DNA of 64,000 nt from Amphirosellinia nigrospora (taxonomy: Eukaryota; Ascomycota; Sordariomycetes; Xylariales; Xylariaceae), in the NCBI GenBank assembly GCA_004123355.1, contig SCHM01000006.1, positions 1,178,001 through 1,242,000 of the forward strand, written 5' to 3'. The first letter of the stretch is position 1, and each line of letters begins with the position of its first letter. A program made the position numbers and the translations under genes. Below, piece by piece: positions 24,420 through 35,618 of the stretch. Under the pieces are notes generated by a model. It worked only from the letters and a program-made list of their open reading frames with translations, was not told the origin of the DNA and ran no database searches.

Positions 24420-25306
24420 GGTGTCTCTTCAAAGGTCAGTCCAGTTCTGCAATCGAGAACCGTTAAATTTACTCGGATATCGGAGCATTCGTCATGTTTA
24501 ATTCACTCAGGTGAATGATGTGATGTTTCGAAATGTTGGGGAGTCGCCGCGGGATAAGAATGTTGTCGGGTAGTTATGAGTTCATCAATGTAGAAATCAC
24601 TGATGTCTTTATTATGACAGCAGTTTCTTAACACCGGTTGTGGGGGATTTTAAAACGACATCCGTAGGCTAGGATTAGTTTGAGCGTCTATAGACCGCGG
24701 TCGTGGTGCACAGCATAGCTTTGGATGTTGTGTAGTTAGAGCTTGTAATATTCATGCTAGTGACTAATATAAACAAACGTTGGTAAGGGATTCTTTGACA
24801 AGTTTATGGCTGTTAAGTAAGCGGTACGACCTGGCATGATCGATAGATACATGTCGAAATATGTTGGAAGCACGAAGGGTTCTCAAATGTGCCATCGATA
24901 AAACTTAATGAAGTAAACAATTCCTAGGAGACGCCTCCAAAGCGTATCACACAATTCTCTCTTCATTCGTACGCGGTAACCTGTGGCACGCGCGGTGTTT
25001 ATCTTCGTGTTCCACCATCTGCAAGGGAGCGAACAAACGCCTTTCCCTTGATACGATACCTACTTAAATATTTAGCATCAACTCGCAGAATGATGATCCC
25101 GTTCATCCGTCAAACATCCTCGATTGCCTTTACTTCGACACCAGCGCTGTTTGAACACTACCACACTGATAGCATTTGGCAGGTCCACAAATACCGATCA
25201 AGGTGACGTAAAGTTCGTTCCATCTGGGGATCTCGAAGGGCAGCCTCTGACGATACACATCTAATCCATACGTTATAGTCCAAGACACACCTCGGACGTC
25301 CCCAGC
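24420..25306. other. Intergenic, no gene recognised
   Basis: About 0.9 kb without a plausible coding region. It separates two candidate orphan genes on the same strand. Confidence 0.4.
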
Positions 25307-25573
25307 ATGAACAACGACCAGTTACGCGAATTTAGACGGGTATACGAGATGCGACTCTTGCCATCGATTATCGACATCCTTGAATCGGCAAATATTGGCG
25401 GGCAAGTGCATTTTCACCAGAGAAAATCCATTGTCATTGTCACTAAGAAGGAAGCGCCAACCATCCTCAAGCAACAGATCGAATCGACTATTTCTCAAAT
25501 ACTCAGTGAGGATCTTCACGCAAAGATCTCCGTCGGGTTCGCGATCGGTGAAGTGGATCGTTCCACCGGTTGA
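25307..25573 (+). CDS. Candidate small orphan protein, 88 residues
   Basis: A single open frame from ATG 25307 encodes a compact, protein-like sequence: LLPSIIDILESANI, then SIVIVTKKEAPTILKQQI, ESTISQILSEDL and AKISVGFAIGEVDRSTG. Predicted order is helix, beta strand, helix, beta strand. The layout parallels the C-terminal part of the candidate at 23849-24419: an IL-x-x-A helix, a beta strand, an acidic helix, then a strand. It has no signal peptide or membrane segment. Function unknown. It could be the last exon of a longer gene. Confidence 0.4.
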   Translation: MNNDQLREFRRVYEMRLLPSIIDILESANIGGQVHFHQRKSIVIVTKKEAPTILKQQIESTISQILSEDLHAKISVGFAIGEVDRSTG

Positions 25574-28127
25574 GTGGTTTTAGGAAGCATGCATCATTCA
25601 ACCCTATATCGGCAGAAGGCGAGAGTGTGTGAGGCAGAGAAACCAACACTTCCGGATTGAATCATTAGACTCTGGCTAAGTTGGTCGTAACTCAATGAGA
25701 CATAAACGATCGTTCCTTTCTAGAATTTCCCCCGGGTGCGCTGTGGAGCACAACAAAAAACCCAACGTGACTGGGTTTCAACTTCCGAAACTGAAGTGCT
25801 TGGTGAAACTAGTATTATCTCCTTGCAGCCCGACATAGTCATCGCCCAGATAGAGTGACGTCCTAATGTATGGATATGAGTCTGCTCAATCGTCTTATAG
25901 GTTAGTGGTCCTGAGATGCTCGTGATTGAGCTTCCGTTGCATATCTTCACCTTGTTTAGGCCAACGAAGGACCTCTTCGCTGGCAACTCGGTCGTTTAAG
26001 GCTAGATATGAAAGAGGCAAGTGGTTAGAACTTGGCACAAATTGACTCGAGAAATCCTGACAGAGAGTCCTGGTACTCTTTGCCGCCGTCACAAGCCGGA
26101 CACCGAAATACGCGGCGGATTGGAGCCCTTAAGCCGAATTTGCTATCGAGAATGACTAGAGGTGAGAGGAGAGTGGGATGACGAAGCCCAGTAGCTCTAT
26201 GCTTTGAAGCTATAAGAAAGGTGCTTTAGCGATGTAACCCTTCAGCTGGTGTTGGAGTAGGCCTCTTGTCGGATGGTCAAAGTTGTAATCAGTTAAACTA
26301 AGACCTACGTGAAGCGCTGATGCTGTTTCATCGTGCCCCTCACTTGCTCCCCACTGTTCGAGAGTCCGCCAAGCACGTCAACACGCTATGAGGGTCAGCG
26401 GGTATCCGAAACTATGTCCCTGGAAACTAGAATAACATAAATGTATCGGTCAGCGTCCGTGCCACGCTCAAACGTTATTCGTAGATATCATATCTGTACA
26501 CGTACGCGTGAGGTGGAGGGTTATCGCTTATTTATCGCGCCAATTTCATACGGCGGCCCACGTGCTGTTCAAGTTGACAAATTTGCCAGTCTTATTCACA
26601 TCTAATGTCTCGTGACTCTATGGGGCCTTCTCGAGTGGGCAAAACGGCGAATCAGAATGGATTATAACGATAGATGACCCTCGGTGGTGATCACTTGGGT
26701 TTTTGAAGGGAGTTGTCGTCGAGCTAGAACGCGTAGTGTGTGTCCGCTTGCATCGGCTAGGTAAAAATGATTTTGATGTCCAGCGAGAAATGACCGATTG
26801 GTTGCGGAAATACGCGAGAGCGATGGTAAGCTATGCCGCCGTAACAACGACGTCCGAACATCTATTGCTATCCGTCTTACATACCCACCGCTATGGAGCT
26901 AAAGCCGACGCAATGTCGGACCGCTGCGTTCCGCCCGTAACTTCTTGTGGTTGTTCAAGCACGCTAAGTTAGTATAACGTTCCCGCACCTTGGCAGGCGG
27001 GTAGAAGGAGTCTGCGGGAGGTGGAGTTGCAGTCCACAAGTAATTATTACGTTTTCTTAACGGCGTATTGTGTCACTTGACATGGACCTACAACTCTCAA
27101 ATATCGATGGCCTGATAGCTTTTGAAGTGTCGGTTGAGCGGAATGAAATGGACTCGAAAGTCTCGACACGGGAAGAGCTCGAGAAGCTCTCTGGCTACCC
27201 CGGTCTTTGTGGGTTCGGGTTGTGTCGAATGTTCTGTTTCATCCCCTTGCTAGATCCGGGGCTTGCCTAGTGTCATGAAGCAGAGCTGTAAACTCGGACG
27301 AGAGCGCGTGCCAAGAACAAAAGAGGCAAGCTGAGGGATAGGTAATATAATTGTACGGATGAACTATTCCTGTCTTGAACACGATGAAACACCATCAAAT
27401 ATCTTACATGCAAATCGACAGATTTCCGTGCTTCTATTTCTGCCATGGAAACGATCCACCAAGAGGCGGTATTGTCTGCATGTAGTGCATCCTTGCAGTA
27501 GTCGACAGGCCATCCCAGCCTCCCGACCCAGCGGTTCCGTCTCCGGCACGGAATGACCCAAAGGAGAAACCATAAGTTTTAACAACCCCTGCCTGTATGA
27601 CTTTGCGTGTAAAGCGTAGATATCTTTACTAAGGCTCCATCATCCATCACGATAAACTCTGATGTTTCAATTTTAATTCACCTTGAGCTCTGCCTCTTGT
27701 TCTCAATTATGGCTGGTCAGATTATAAAACTTCCCATTTAAGGACACATACTGATAACCAATTATCTAATCTCACTTTCGTGTCAACACACACAATGCTT
27801 GCCTATAAGTAAACCCGTTTGACACACTTATAGGTTAAACTGATGTTGGCTATCGATTCGATCTATAAGAGGTAACATAGCTTGTATCATTCTGCCATCC
27901 CCATTGACCTTTGTCTCATAGTTATAACCATCCCCTATCAAATCTCTGATACTCGTCACATGAAGTCTATAGTCATGTGACTCTTCACTTTAGGGTGAAA
28001 TACAATTTACCGACCGCCATTTATTCCCAGCTGATACCCCCGGTAGTGCCAATATATCTCGTCAGCTTCCTTCACCGATGTTCGAGTGATAATTCAATGA
28101 GAGTCTCTTCTTAAAAAGAAGTGGTCG
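25574..28127. other. Gene-poor stretch, no gene recognised
   Basis: Several short open frames (around 26.7 and 27.1 kb on +) start at TTG or GTG rather than ATG and have no family resemblance. A hairpin with arms CCTATAAGT/ACTTATAGG lies at about 27805-27835. Confidence 0.4.
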
Positions 28128-28521
28128 TTACTGGGTCCCAGGAATGGCACTGGTAGTCGTCGGAACTTGGGCTGGAGCTTGGCTATTGGTCCCGTACCCC
28201 ACGGTCAAGTGGTTGCCAGGAAGCTCGTTCGGGTCATGCTCTACTTGCATTATGTAGTGGATCACGCCTTCTTCAGCAACGGGGACGAGATTTTCCCTTG
28301 GGTATCCAGTATTAGGGGCTTGAGATGCTGCCGGTTCAGTTTCTCGACCTTGAGCCTACGTATCCAACACTGTCAGCGCCGTATAACTGGCTAAGAAATT
28401 TGACCTTCAAACTTACACTACATTGAGCGCATGGAGTATTATTCACATATACCCAATTTGGGCATTCATGTGTGTAGAAGTACTTGCAGCGGAACTTATA
28501 AAAACCACCGCCTCCACTCAT
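28128..28521 (-). CDS. Small Cys/aromatic-rich fungal protein, 110 residues, two exons
   Basis: ATG at 28521. Exon 1 (28417-28521) encodes MSGGGGFYKFRCKYFYTHEC followed by PNWVYVNNTPCAQCS. A 61-bp intron (28356-28416, GTAAGT...GTAG) is in phase 0. Exon 2 (28128-28355) begins AQGRETEP and runs 75 codons to TAA. Four cysteines in the first 35 residues (C-x7-C-x11-C-x2-C, with aromatic residues between) look like a small zinc-binding knuckle. The exon-2 tail is disordered and Pro/Ala/Thr-rich. Short fungal proteins with the same GGGG-YK-RCKYF...CPNWVYVNG..C..C start are, as far as I recall, widespread and uncharacterised. No signal peptide, so probably cytosolic or nuclear. The gene is free of frame errors. 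Function unknown. Confidence 0.75.
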
Positions 28522-31500
28522 TGCTGCTGAGTTGCTATAGAGGTTCCTTGAAATAGGTATTGTGAAGTGGCGATGGTATAGGTGGAGGAATGTGAAATCG
28601 ACGAATGTGTTAGCTAGAGAAATGCGACTGTCCGCTGACAGCCAAGCGGCGGTGTATAACTGAAATCGCTTGAAGGACTTTTCCCTTCAGAACGGCGTCA
28701 AAGGGAAAAGCAAAAGCATCAGCCCAGGGTACAGACGGGAGCAGGCTGATATACCGGGACATCACCAGGGGCGCACTCTCAACATGGATTGCCACGCCGG
28801 TCAGTGTAAACAGTGTAAAACAGATCCTTCAGAAACCGATGTGTGCACTCAATGCCTGTTCCACTTCGTACACCACGAAGTGGCATCATGGATGGAGGGG
28901 TGCCCGGATTAATCACAAAATTGCGTTCTCGAATGCCTAGCACTACAACTCAAGCCCTAAGAAACAGTCACATAGTACAAGAACGGATAACCCCTGCCAT
29001 ATGTTGCGTTTCCTACTTGTATGCGGACTGGGGGGTTATGTGGAGCTTTCATGTGTGGTCCCTGGGTGAGAGGTACATGCTCCATGAAGTCATGTCTTTC
29101 CGGTAGCTTTTTTTTTGTCCCGCACAATTGCTTAACGTGCCGAAGCGAACGGTAGCTGTATAGAAGCAACCCAAGACAAGTTTAACCCATATTATTTATA
29201 GTCGGCGTGGCATGATGCGTGGGGTCAAAACGGATGAGCCAGCCAGTCGGCAGTCAACAAAAGCCCCATTGACGATCATGTCTTGGTGGTCCCAAATCAA
29301 CACTTGGGCAGGAATTCAGAAAAATAAGAGCTATATCGTATATTACTATGTAATTTAAGCATATGCAGGCTGGCCTGTACATACTCAGGTACATGACACC
29401 CACACATACAGAGCCATGAGTAACGGCCTATTATGTTTGATTTGATCTCCTGGCACGGCATCCCCGGCTCTTAAGCCAACTGGCTTGGGTGCCCACTTGG
29501 CCTTCGCGGTGCACCTTAACACCACCTATCAAAAGCGCCCTTGATATCTACAAACAACCGAGCCACTCAAGTCCTTCGACGGTCACAATGTGCGTTTCCG
29601 TTGATTTTCTTACTAGGTTATCGATAGAGCTGTGGTATGGGGGTCCAAACCACCCCGGTTTTAAGATGATACTACTAATAAGACAATCATTTACTGGTAC
29701 ATAAAAGTTAACTCGCCATGAGATTTGCCTTGGTGAGCGACAAGAAACTTCCCAAATGACCGGCAAAAACGGCTCTATCACATCGTACCCATTCGTTGCC
29801 TTCGATTTCCACAGAGAGAATACCAATGTAGGTAAGTAGTATATGCAGGTTTGCCCCAGCATCCATGTTCACGACTGCGAGTAATCCCACGCTGGTTGCA
29901 AACGCGACCCTTGTAGTCGGTGGCATCCAGAAGCGACTAGGGCAACCTTGTGCCGTCACATGAACCGGGTCTTACCCATGAATGAGGCTTAAAAGAACCG
30001 GTATGCCGGTCGGTTGATCGATCGCCAACGGGTCCGCTCCCCGTTAGGCGACCCTATTGTATGCATATTACCTATCTAGCTATTACCATATATATTCATG
30101 TTGCTCCCCCAATACCCGTGTCTGTTCACAACAGACTCGAACAACAAATTGTAGATTAGAAGCTCAGATGCTGACAGGGTGCCGCAACAGCGGACCCTTG
30201 TCTCACGGTGCGAGTCGGGGTTTATTGCATTTAAGACAAGAGGATCACTGCGCCAAAGTCATTCTCCGTCGATCGGGAACAAGGGGTGGCCTTGCCATGC
30301 AAGGGTCCCAATACCACACCCACCTAAACTGAAAAGAAAAGAAAACGCTACGAAACGAGGTAGAAAAACGTGGTTACATTCGTTTCCGGGGCACATATGC
30401 AGCGTTGACATCTCCTACTGATAATCATCATCCCGCAGCTTACCACCGCGGACTACCACGCCGTCCGACTGATACAATATTTTTCCAGTCTACGCAAATG
30501 CTGAGAACGCACTACTTAATATGCGTCGCTTCATACTGTAGCACTAATGTTTTTTTTGTTTCATGGTAAACGTTAAATTCTCGTCTGATATAACGACTAT
30601 CATAAACTCATCAACACCCCGTTTCTTCCTACACGCCAAATGCGAGAGTAATAATATCAGCTGCATGTCTTCTTCAGCCGCAGTCCTAAATTACTGAAGC
30701 TACTCCCCTGCTCGGTAGCTAAAGGGATATCGAAAGCCCAGTCAACCATGCCATTGGAAGATGATGCAGGCAGAAGAAAACCTTGATGTTACAAGTTGTT
30801 TTGATTTGCGTTCTTGAAGCAGTAAGATAGAAAACCTACGATTGGTGTTTAGATGAAGGCGAACAATATCCAACCCCCAGATATGTCACCTTTCAGTACG
30901 CAATTTAAGTGGAGAGGCTGGTATCCCCGACCATGTAGATGGCTAATTATAGAGTAATCAAACCCCGATAATTACCACACATGGTTAATGCATAAAAGGG
31001 GCGTACTGTTATGGACAAGAAATGTAACAAAGCCTCCGGGCAGAATAATTGCGAGAGATATTTGAATAAGAAGACTATAGTGTGAGGCTGAAGAATTCTG
31101 AGAATTCCTTTTGAACGTATGAGAAACCAGCACTGCCCCTAGACGTGTAACAGAAACGTATCTTCAAACATTATGATGAATATAAACTACATGGTTGAGT
31201 GTTGAAAGAATAGAAAGAGCATTTGGCTTGAAGTGTCCTGAGCAGAATGAAATAATTGCGGGAAAGATACTTGCCAAATCCCGAATCGCAACCCAGCTTG
31301 AGTATATCTGGCCGTTTTATGCATCAATAACCGACAATCTATTTGCTCTAGACAATACGAGATGATAAACATTAATTTCAAGAATTCATACGGCGGCTCG
31401 GTTATATGTTGTCTGTGAATGCCTACCACCCGCTCTCCAATAGCTTTCCGCTCTGATGTGCTCGAAATCTGGAAAGACCGGTTTCTCCAGACTGGTTGTC

Positions 31501-34500
31501 TTGGACCTGCTAAATTGGTTCATGGTTTCGGCGTTATTTATCGTAAATGCAACCTATGCGGTTAATCCTCCCAAAAACAAGAATAGATCGCCTGCTTAAG
31601 CCGTGGTATATTATGCACCGGTACTGCCTCCGGCCCTGCCGCTTCTTTTAGATATTGATGAGTGAGTTTTCTTGGTCCAACCATCCTCTTAAAAACTTGT
31701 ATGGTGTACGACACGGGTAGCGCCGCGATTCGAGGTTTCCTTTTAAATGTTGATGGCCATGCTACCTTCGCTGCGGCCACGCCTTGGTGTAGCCGAGGTG
31801 TCGAACTGATTGTGTCATCGGAACATGAATTAGACATGGGTCAGCCGTCTACGGTTGTGTTGCGTAGGAATACTTTGTGAGTATGTTTATCCTTGCATCT
31901 TTTTGAGCCGCGAAAAAAAAAGAAATTCTGCGCGCCGCCAAAGTTCAGGCCAGAGCTTGGCCCTCTTCCCCTTTTAAGCTTCCGTCGTTTGAGCATAGGC
32001 CGAAACAAGCCTCAAAAGCTAGGAACCCATCTTAGACGCAGATTCTCTCCACGGAGAAACGATATGCAAGTCTATAGTGCGAATCAGGGAACATGGTTTC
32101 GGGAAAGGGGTAACACTACCGGTCCGATGTTAGCGCTTCCGAGAGCGTAAAGTAACACCGCATATTATTCGGATCGCGATTTAACGACACAGATGTACAA
32201 AGGATATAACCTAAGGGCTACAGTGTGTTATGTTGTATCACGCCCCTGTAGAACCCATCTTATGCTAGCGTAAGCTTCTCCGAATCGCTATTTGACGGGA
32301 AGACCCAGGGAACCCTAAACTAATCATCGCAAAGGGCTATCCGGTACCTACCCGCGCTGCCCGCGGCGAGCGCATAAGGCGGTTGTTCCCCCACTCGGTG
32401 GCATTGATAGGTACGCTGACCGGTACGTTGGTTATCTAGGTCAAAGTCCATGCCAAAGCTCTATGGTTCTACTGTATCGAAAGTACAATCACCCCGCAAG
32501 ATAACAAGTATGCCAGGTGGCAGTTTTAAGGCTATGATAGTACTTCACATGTCTCATATGTCGGCATTGGTCCTCGGCTGATCTGTTATAACCTGTAGCC
32601 GTACGCCGAAGTAAATTTACTTGTTCTTTTATCCATACTGAACGTGAGATGACTGAATAAATGATCTCATCCGCCTGCTTGGACGAGTCCTGTTATGTTA
32701 AGCCGACTTTGGCTAGACTTGGGAGACATTTATTTCTCTACCGTCCTTCTACTTTCTATATCTGTTTCGTAAGGCCTTATTTGCGCTCACCCAGGGACTA
32801 AATATCCGCTAAATGTTTTAGGAGGCACAATGGTTCATTCGGGAGTCTGAGCACGGGTCCATGTTCAAATTTGTCATGGGACTACTTATACAAAGACAAT
32901 ATCACAGCCATCTTTCCCTTTATCATATTTGTAGAGCAGTATGTAGAGAGCACTACACAATTAAGATCTATTCACCTTAAACCATTATTCCACCGAGAAA
33001 AGTGGCTCGAAATCTCGTGATAGGCTAAACAAGCTGGGCGGGTTAACTCACAAAATACTCCATGGCCTAGCCAACACTCAAAGAATCAGAGTTTTCCTTG
33101 GATTCCCTGCACCATTGTCATAGTAGCGCTATATTCATCAATGTATTAATCTAATTTACGGCGATACGTTTATGAGGCCTCCTGAAGTAGATAACAAAGC
33201 TGCTTAGGTCGGCTACGCCAGTGATACCACATATAACTTGAATAAAAACACTCGGCAAGCATCATTGAGATATCGATTGTACCGAGAGGATATGCAACTG
33301 GTGCTGTTCTCGGAGTCTAAATGCTACGGGCCCTGTACTTGAGGTAGACAATAGATGCTTGTTGTTGCACGAAGATCTCCACAACTACCTTCGTAGAGAC
33401 TATTAGAATACCATACAGGAGTCTCTTTGTCTGTGTGTGTACCTTGCATGCCCGCTTATCTTGTGGAATTAAGCAATGCTTTGAGCATGAACCTATTGTA
33501 AAGTACTCTGCGTACTTCCTATATTTCGCCTTGGTGTACTGTTTGTAGTGACATTGTGAATATCATCTAGCGTAGAGAAACTTGGTGGTGTGGGCCGTGC
33601 CGGGGTCTAGAAATTCCTCTAGTACCTTTTCATAATAGGTCCCCCAAGTCTATAACCAACATCACTTACTACTTAATGCACAACTCAACAACTATTTCTT
33701 TTAGGGTAGTTTTTATTAGATATCTGTTAGATGTGTTTTCGTAAAGCTTAGGAGTGTTGTGGTGCTTAGGGTAACCTAAGGTGAAAAAAAAGGCTTGAGA
33801 TAAATCCAAAGTGTTCTCTATCAGGCGTTGTTTGATCGACCTGATAAGTGGTGGGCATTAAGAATCGGAGTTCAATTGGTAACGTTGGAGCTAACTCCGT
33901 GCCGGTTGCCGGTGGTACAAGACCGAATTAGGCATTGTTTCTCTAGGTAAGCAATAGATAGAATCGGAAGAGCAGTGTATTTATTTAGTTTGCATTGGGA
34001 TGTGATGCATCGCGCGTTATAAAATTACCGTCCTCATAAGAATGCATAAAGTAGGAAATTTTAGGCCTGCCAGATTCTCAGCGCGGTAGGAGTGCCCGTT
34101 CAAGGCGCGACCCATGTATGATGTGTAGCCAAGACTCTTGCCATATTCCTGCTGACTGGGGACTAAGATGCAAAGTTCACCCATCTAGCGCTGTGATCTC
34201 GTTCAACTGCATTAGGGCAGTAGCGCTGTGCCCTCTTTGTCATGTGAAATTGTAGACTTTCCGCTCTGAATCGCTCAAAGAGCTAAGGTGGTGATATGGC
34301 AAATGGACTGCACTTAGGTTTCAACATTCGATACTTCTAAGGTGGTGATTGTTATAGACCCTGTGGCTGTAATCGGAAAGGACTTGGTGAGGCGTGGTTT
34401 CCAGCTAGACGCGCCGGGCGTTAAAGAACAATATCAATAATTATAAAACAGCCCATAACTTGGCTCGGTGTTGTAAATATGGGACTTATCTAATAGTTTA

Positions 34501-34920
34501 TATTAGATGCGTTCGCATCGCTTGTGCTTTATGACTACTAGTCACACAATAGTGACGCAGTGTTCCAGGAATCAGACATACCTGGAGTGATACGTCCGGA
34601 GGTACAATAGTACCAGGCGTTTCCACTTCAAATTCAGCGCAAATAGGGCTTTAAATTGTGAATGGGCCAGTGTACCAAAACAAATTCTGGTTCTGGGGCA
34701 TGTGCCCGTTCTTCATTTAAAAATGACGAGTTAGCCGCAAAGCACTGACTATTATATTTATTGCTCTCCATCAAAACTGACATCGTCACGATTATTATTC
34801 TATCATCATTATCTTAATAACATATGCCCATTGTCCTCTGATTCTTCGAACCTGATTGCCAGATACCCATGGACATCATGTCCTAGGATAATATGCTATG
34901 ATAATTACAAAAACCGAACT
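28522..34920. other. 6.4-kb gene desert
   Basis: Base composition is ordinary but there is no convincing gene on either strand. A few open frames of 80-105 codons (for example the overlapping minus-strand frames at 29548-29959) have no recognisable family and overlap each other. From about 32150 to 34830 even short open frames are scarce. Confidence 0.4.
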
Positions 34921-35618
34921 CTAATGCCCATCCCAGCTCTCTATATAGTTCCCTTTTCGAATTATCGGCAACTCCCTTTCCAGACCTGCGCTCACCAGAC
35001 GATTCAACGAGTCCTTTTCCTGCGGCTGGGGTTCGGCACACATCTCCTGTGGTTGCCGCGTTGCTGAAAGTTCTACTGGTGATTCGTTGGATGCTGAAAA
35101 TTGATATGGCGGCCGGACGTTGACGCCAGTTACTTCGACATGGTCCGATTCCTGCTCCTTTGACGACTGGTGACGGCGCCTGCGCCTACGCGAGTATTTC
35201 ATACATAAATAAACAACGATACCGATTCCGAGCAGTCCGATACTAGCACCGGCGCCAATACCAGCGGCTACAGGGCCACTAATATCGACACCGCCCTCCC
35301 GACCTCCAGATGCCATCTGACTTGGCGATGACGATTGGGATGCGCCTAAGGCGGAAGACGACTGTGTATATGCAACCGTAGTGGTAAAAGTGAGAATTGT
35401 GGTTGGGTTTCCACCCATGGCCAGGAATGATCCCCTGAACCGGGAGTCCAGCCTGGCGGCCCGCCTTGCCATGATCGTGCATTCTGAATCGGACTTGTAG
35501 CTTGTCGCGCCCTAGGGATCGTGGTTGTGCTGACTTTGTCATCGTCCCTTTCGTTTGTGGATGGAATTGAATCCTCTGTAGCTCCTCCAAGGCTTATAGA
35601 CCCAGCCATCGCCATCAT
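34921..35618 (-). CDS. Single-pass membrane protein, Ser/Thr-rich outside, Mid2-like layout
   Basis: The C-terminal part is clear. A Ser/Thr-rich stretch (ILTFTTTVAYTQSSSALG, then SQSSSPSQMASGG) is followed by a glycine-rich membrane segment (GPVAAGIGAGASIGLLGIGI, then VVYLCM). A run of six arginines (KYSRRRRRRH) then predicts a cytoplasmic tail of about 80 residues. This is the usual arrangement of fungal Mid2/Wsc-like wall-stress sensors and many unnamed surface proteins. The upstream part (ATG at 35618, then NARSWQGGPPGWTPGSGDHS) is in another frame. The two join if one G is missing from the GGTGGAAACC run at about 35418. No signal peptide is seen, so the true first exon may lie upstream. 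Family assignment is by layout only. Confidence 0.55.

Noticed and set aside
29548-29959. Two overlapping minus-strand frames (83 and 104 codons) that look somewhat protein-like
   Set aside because: They overlap in different frames, have no clear start or splice model and match no family I know. They were kept only as part of the gene-desert note.
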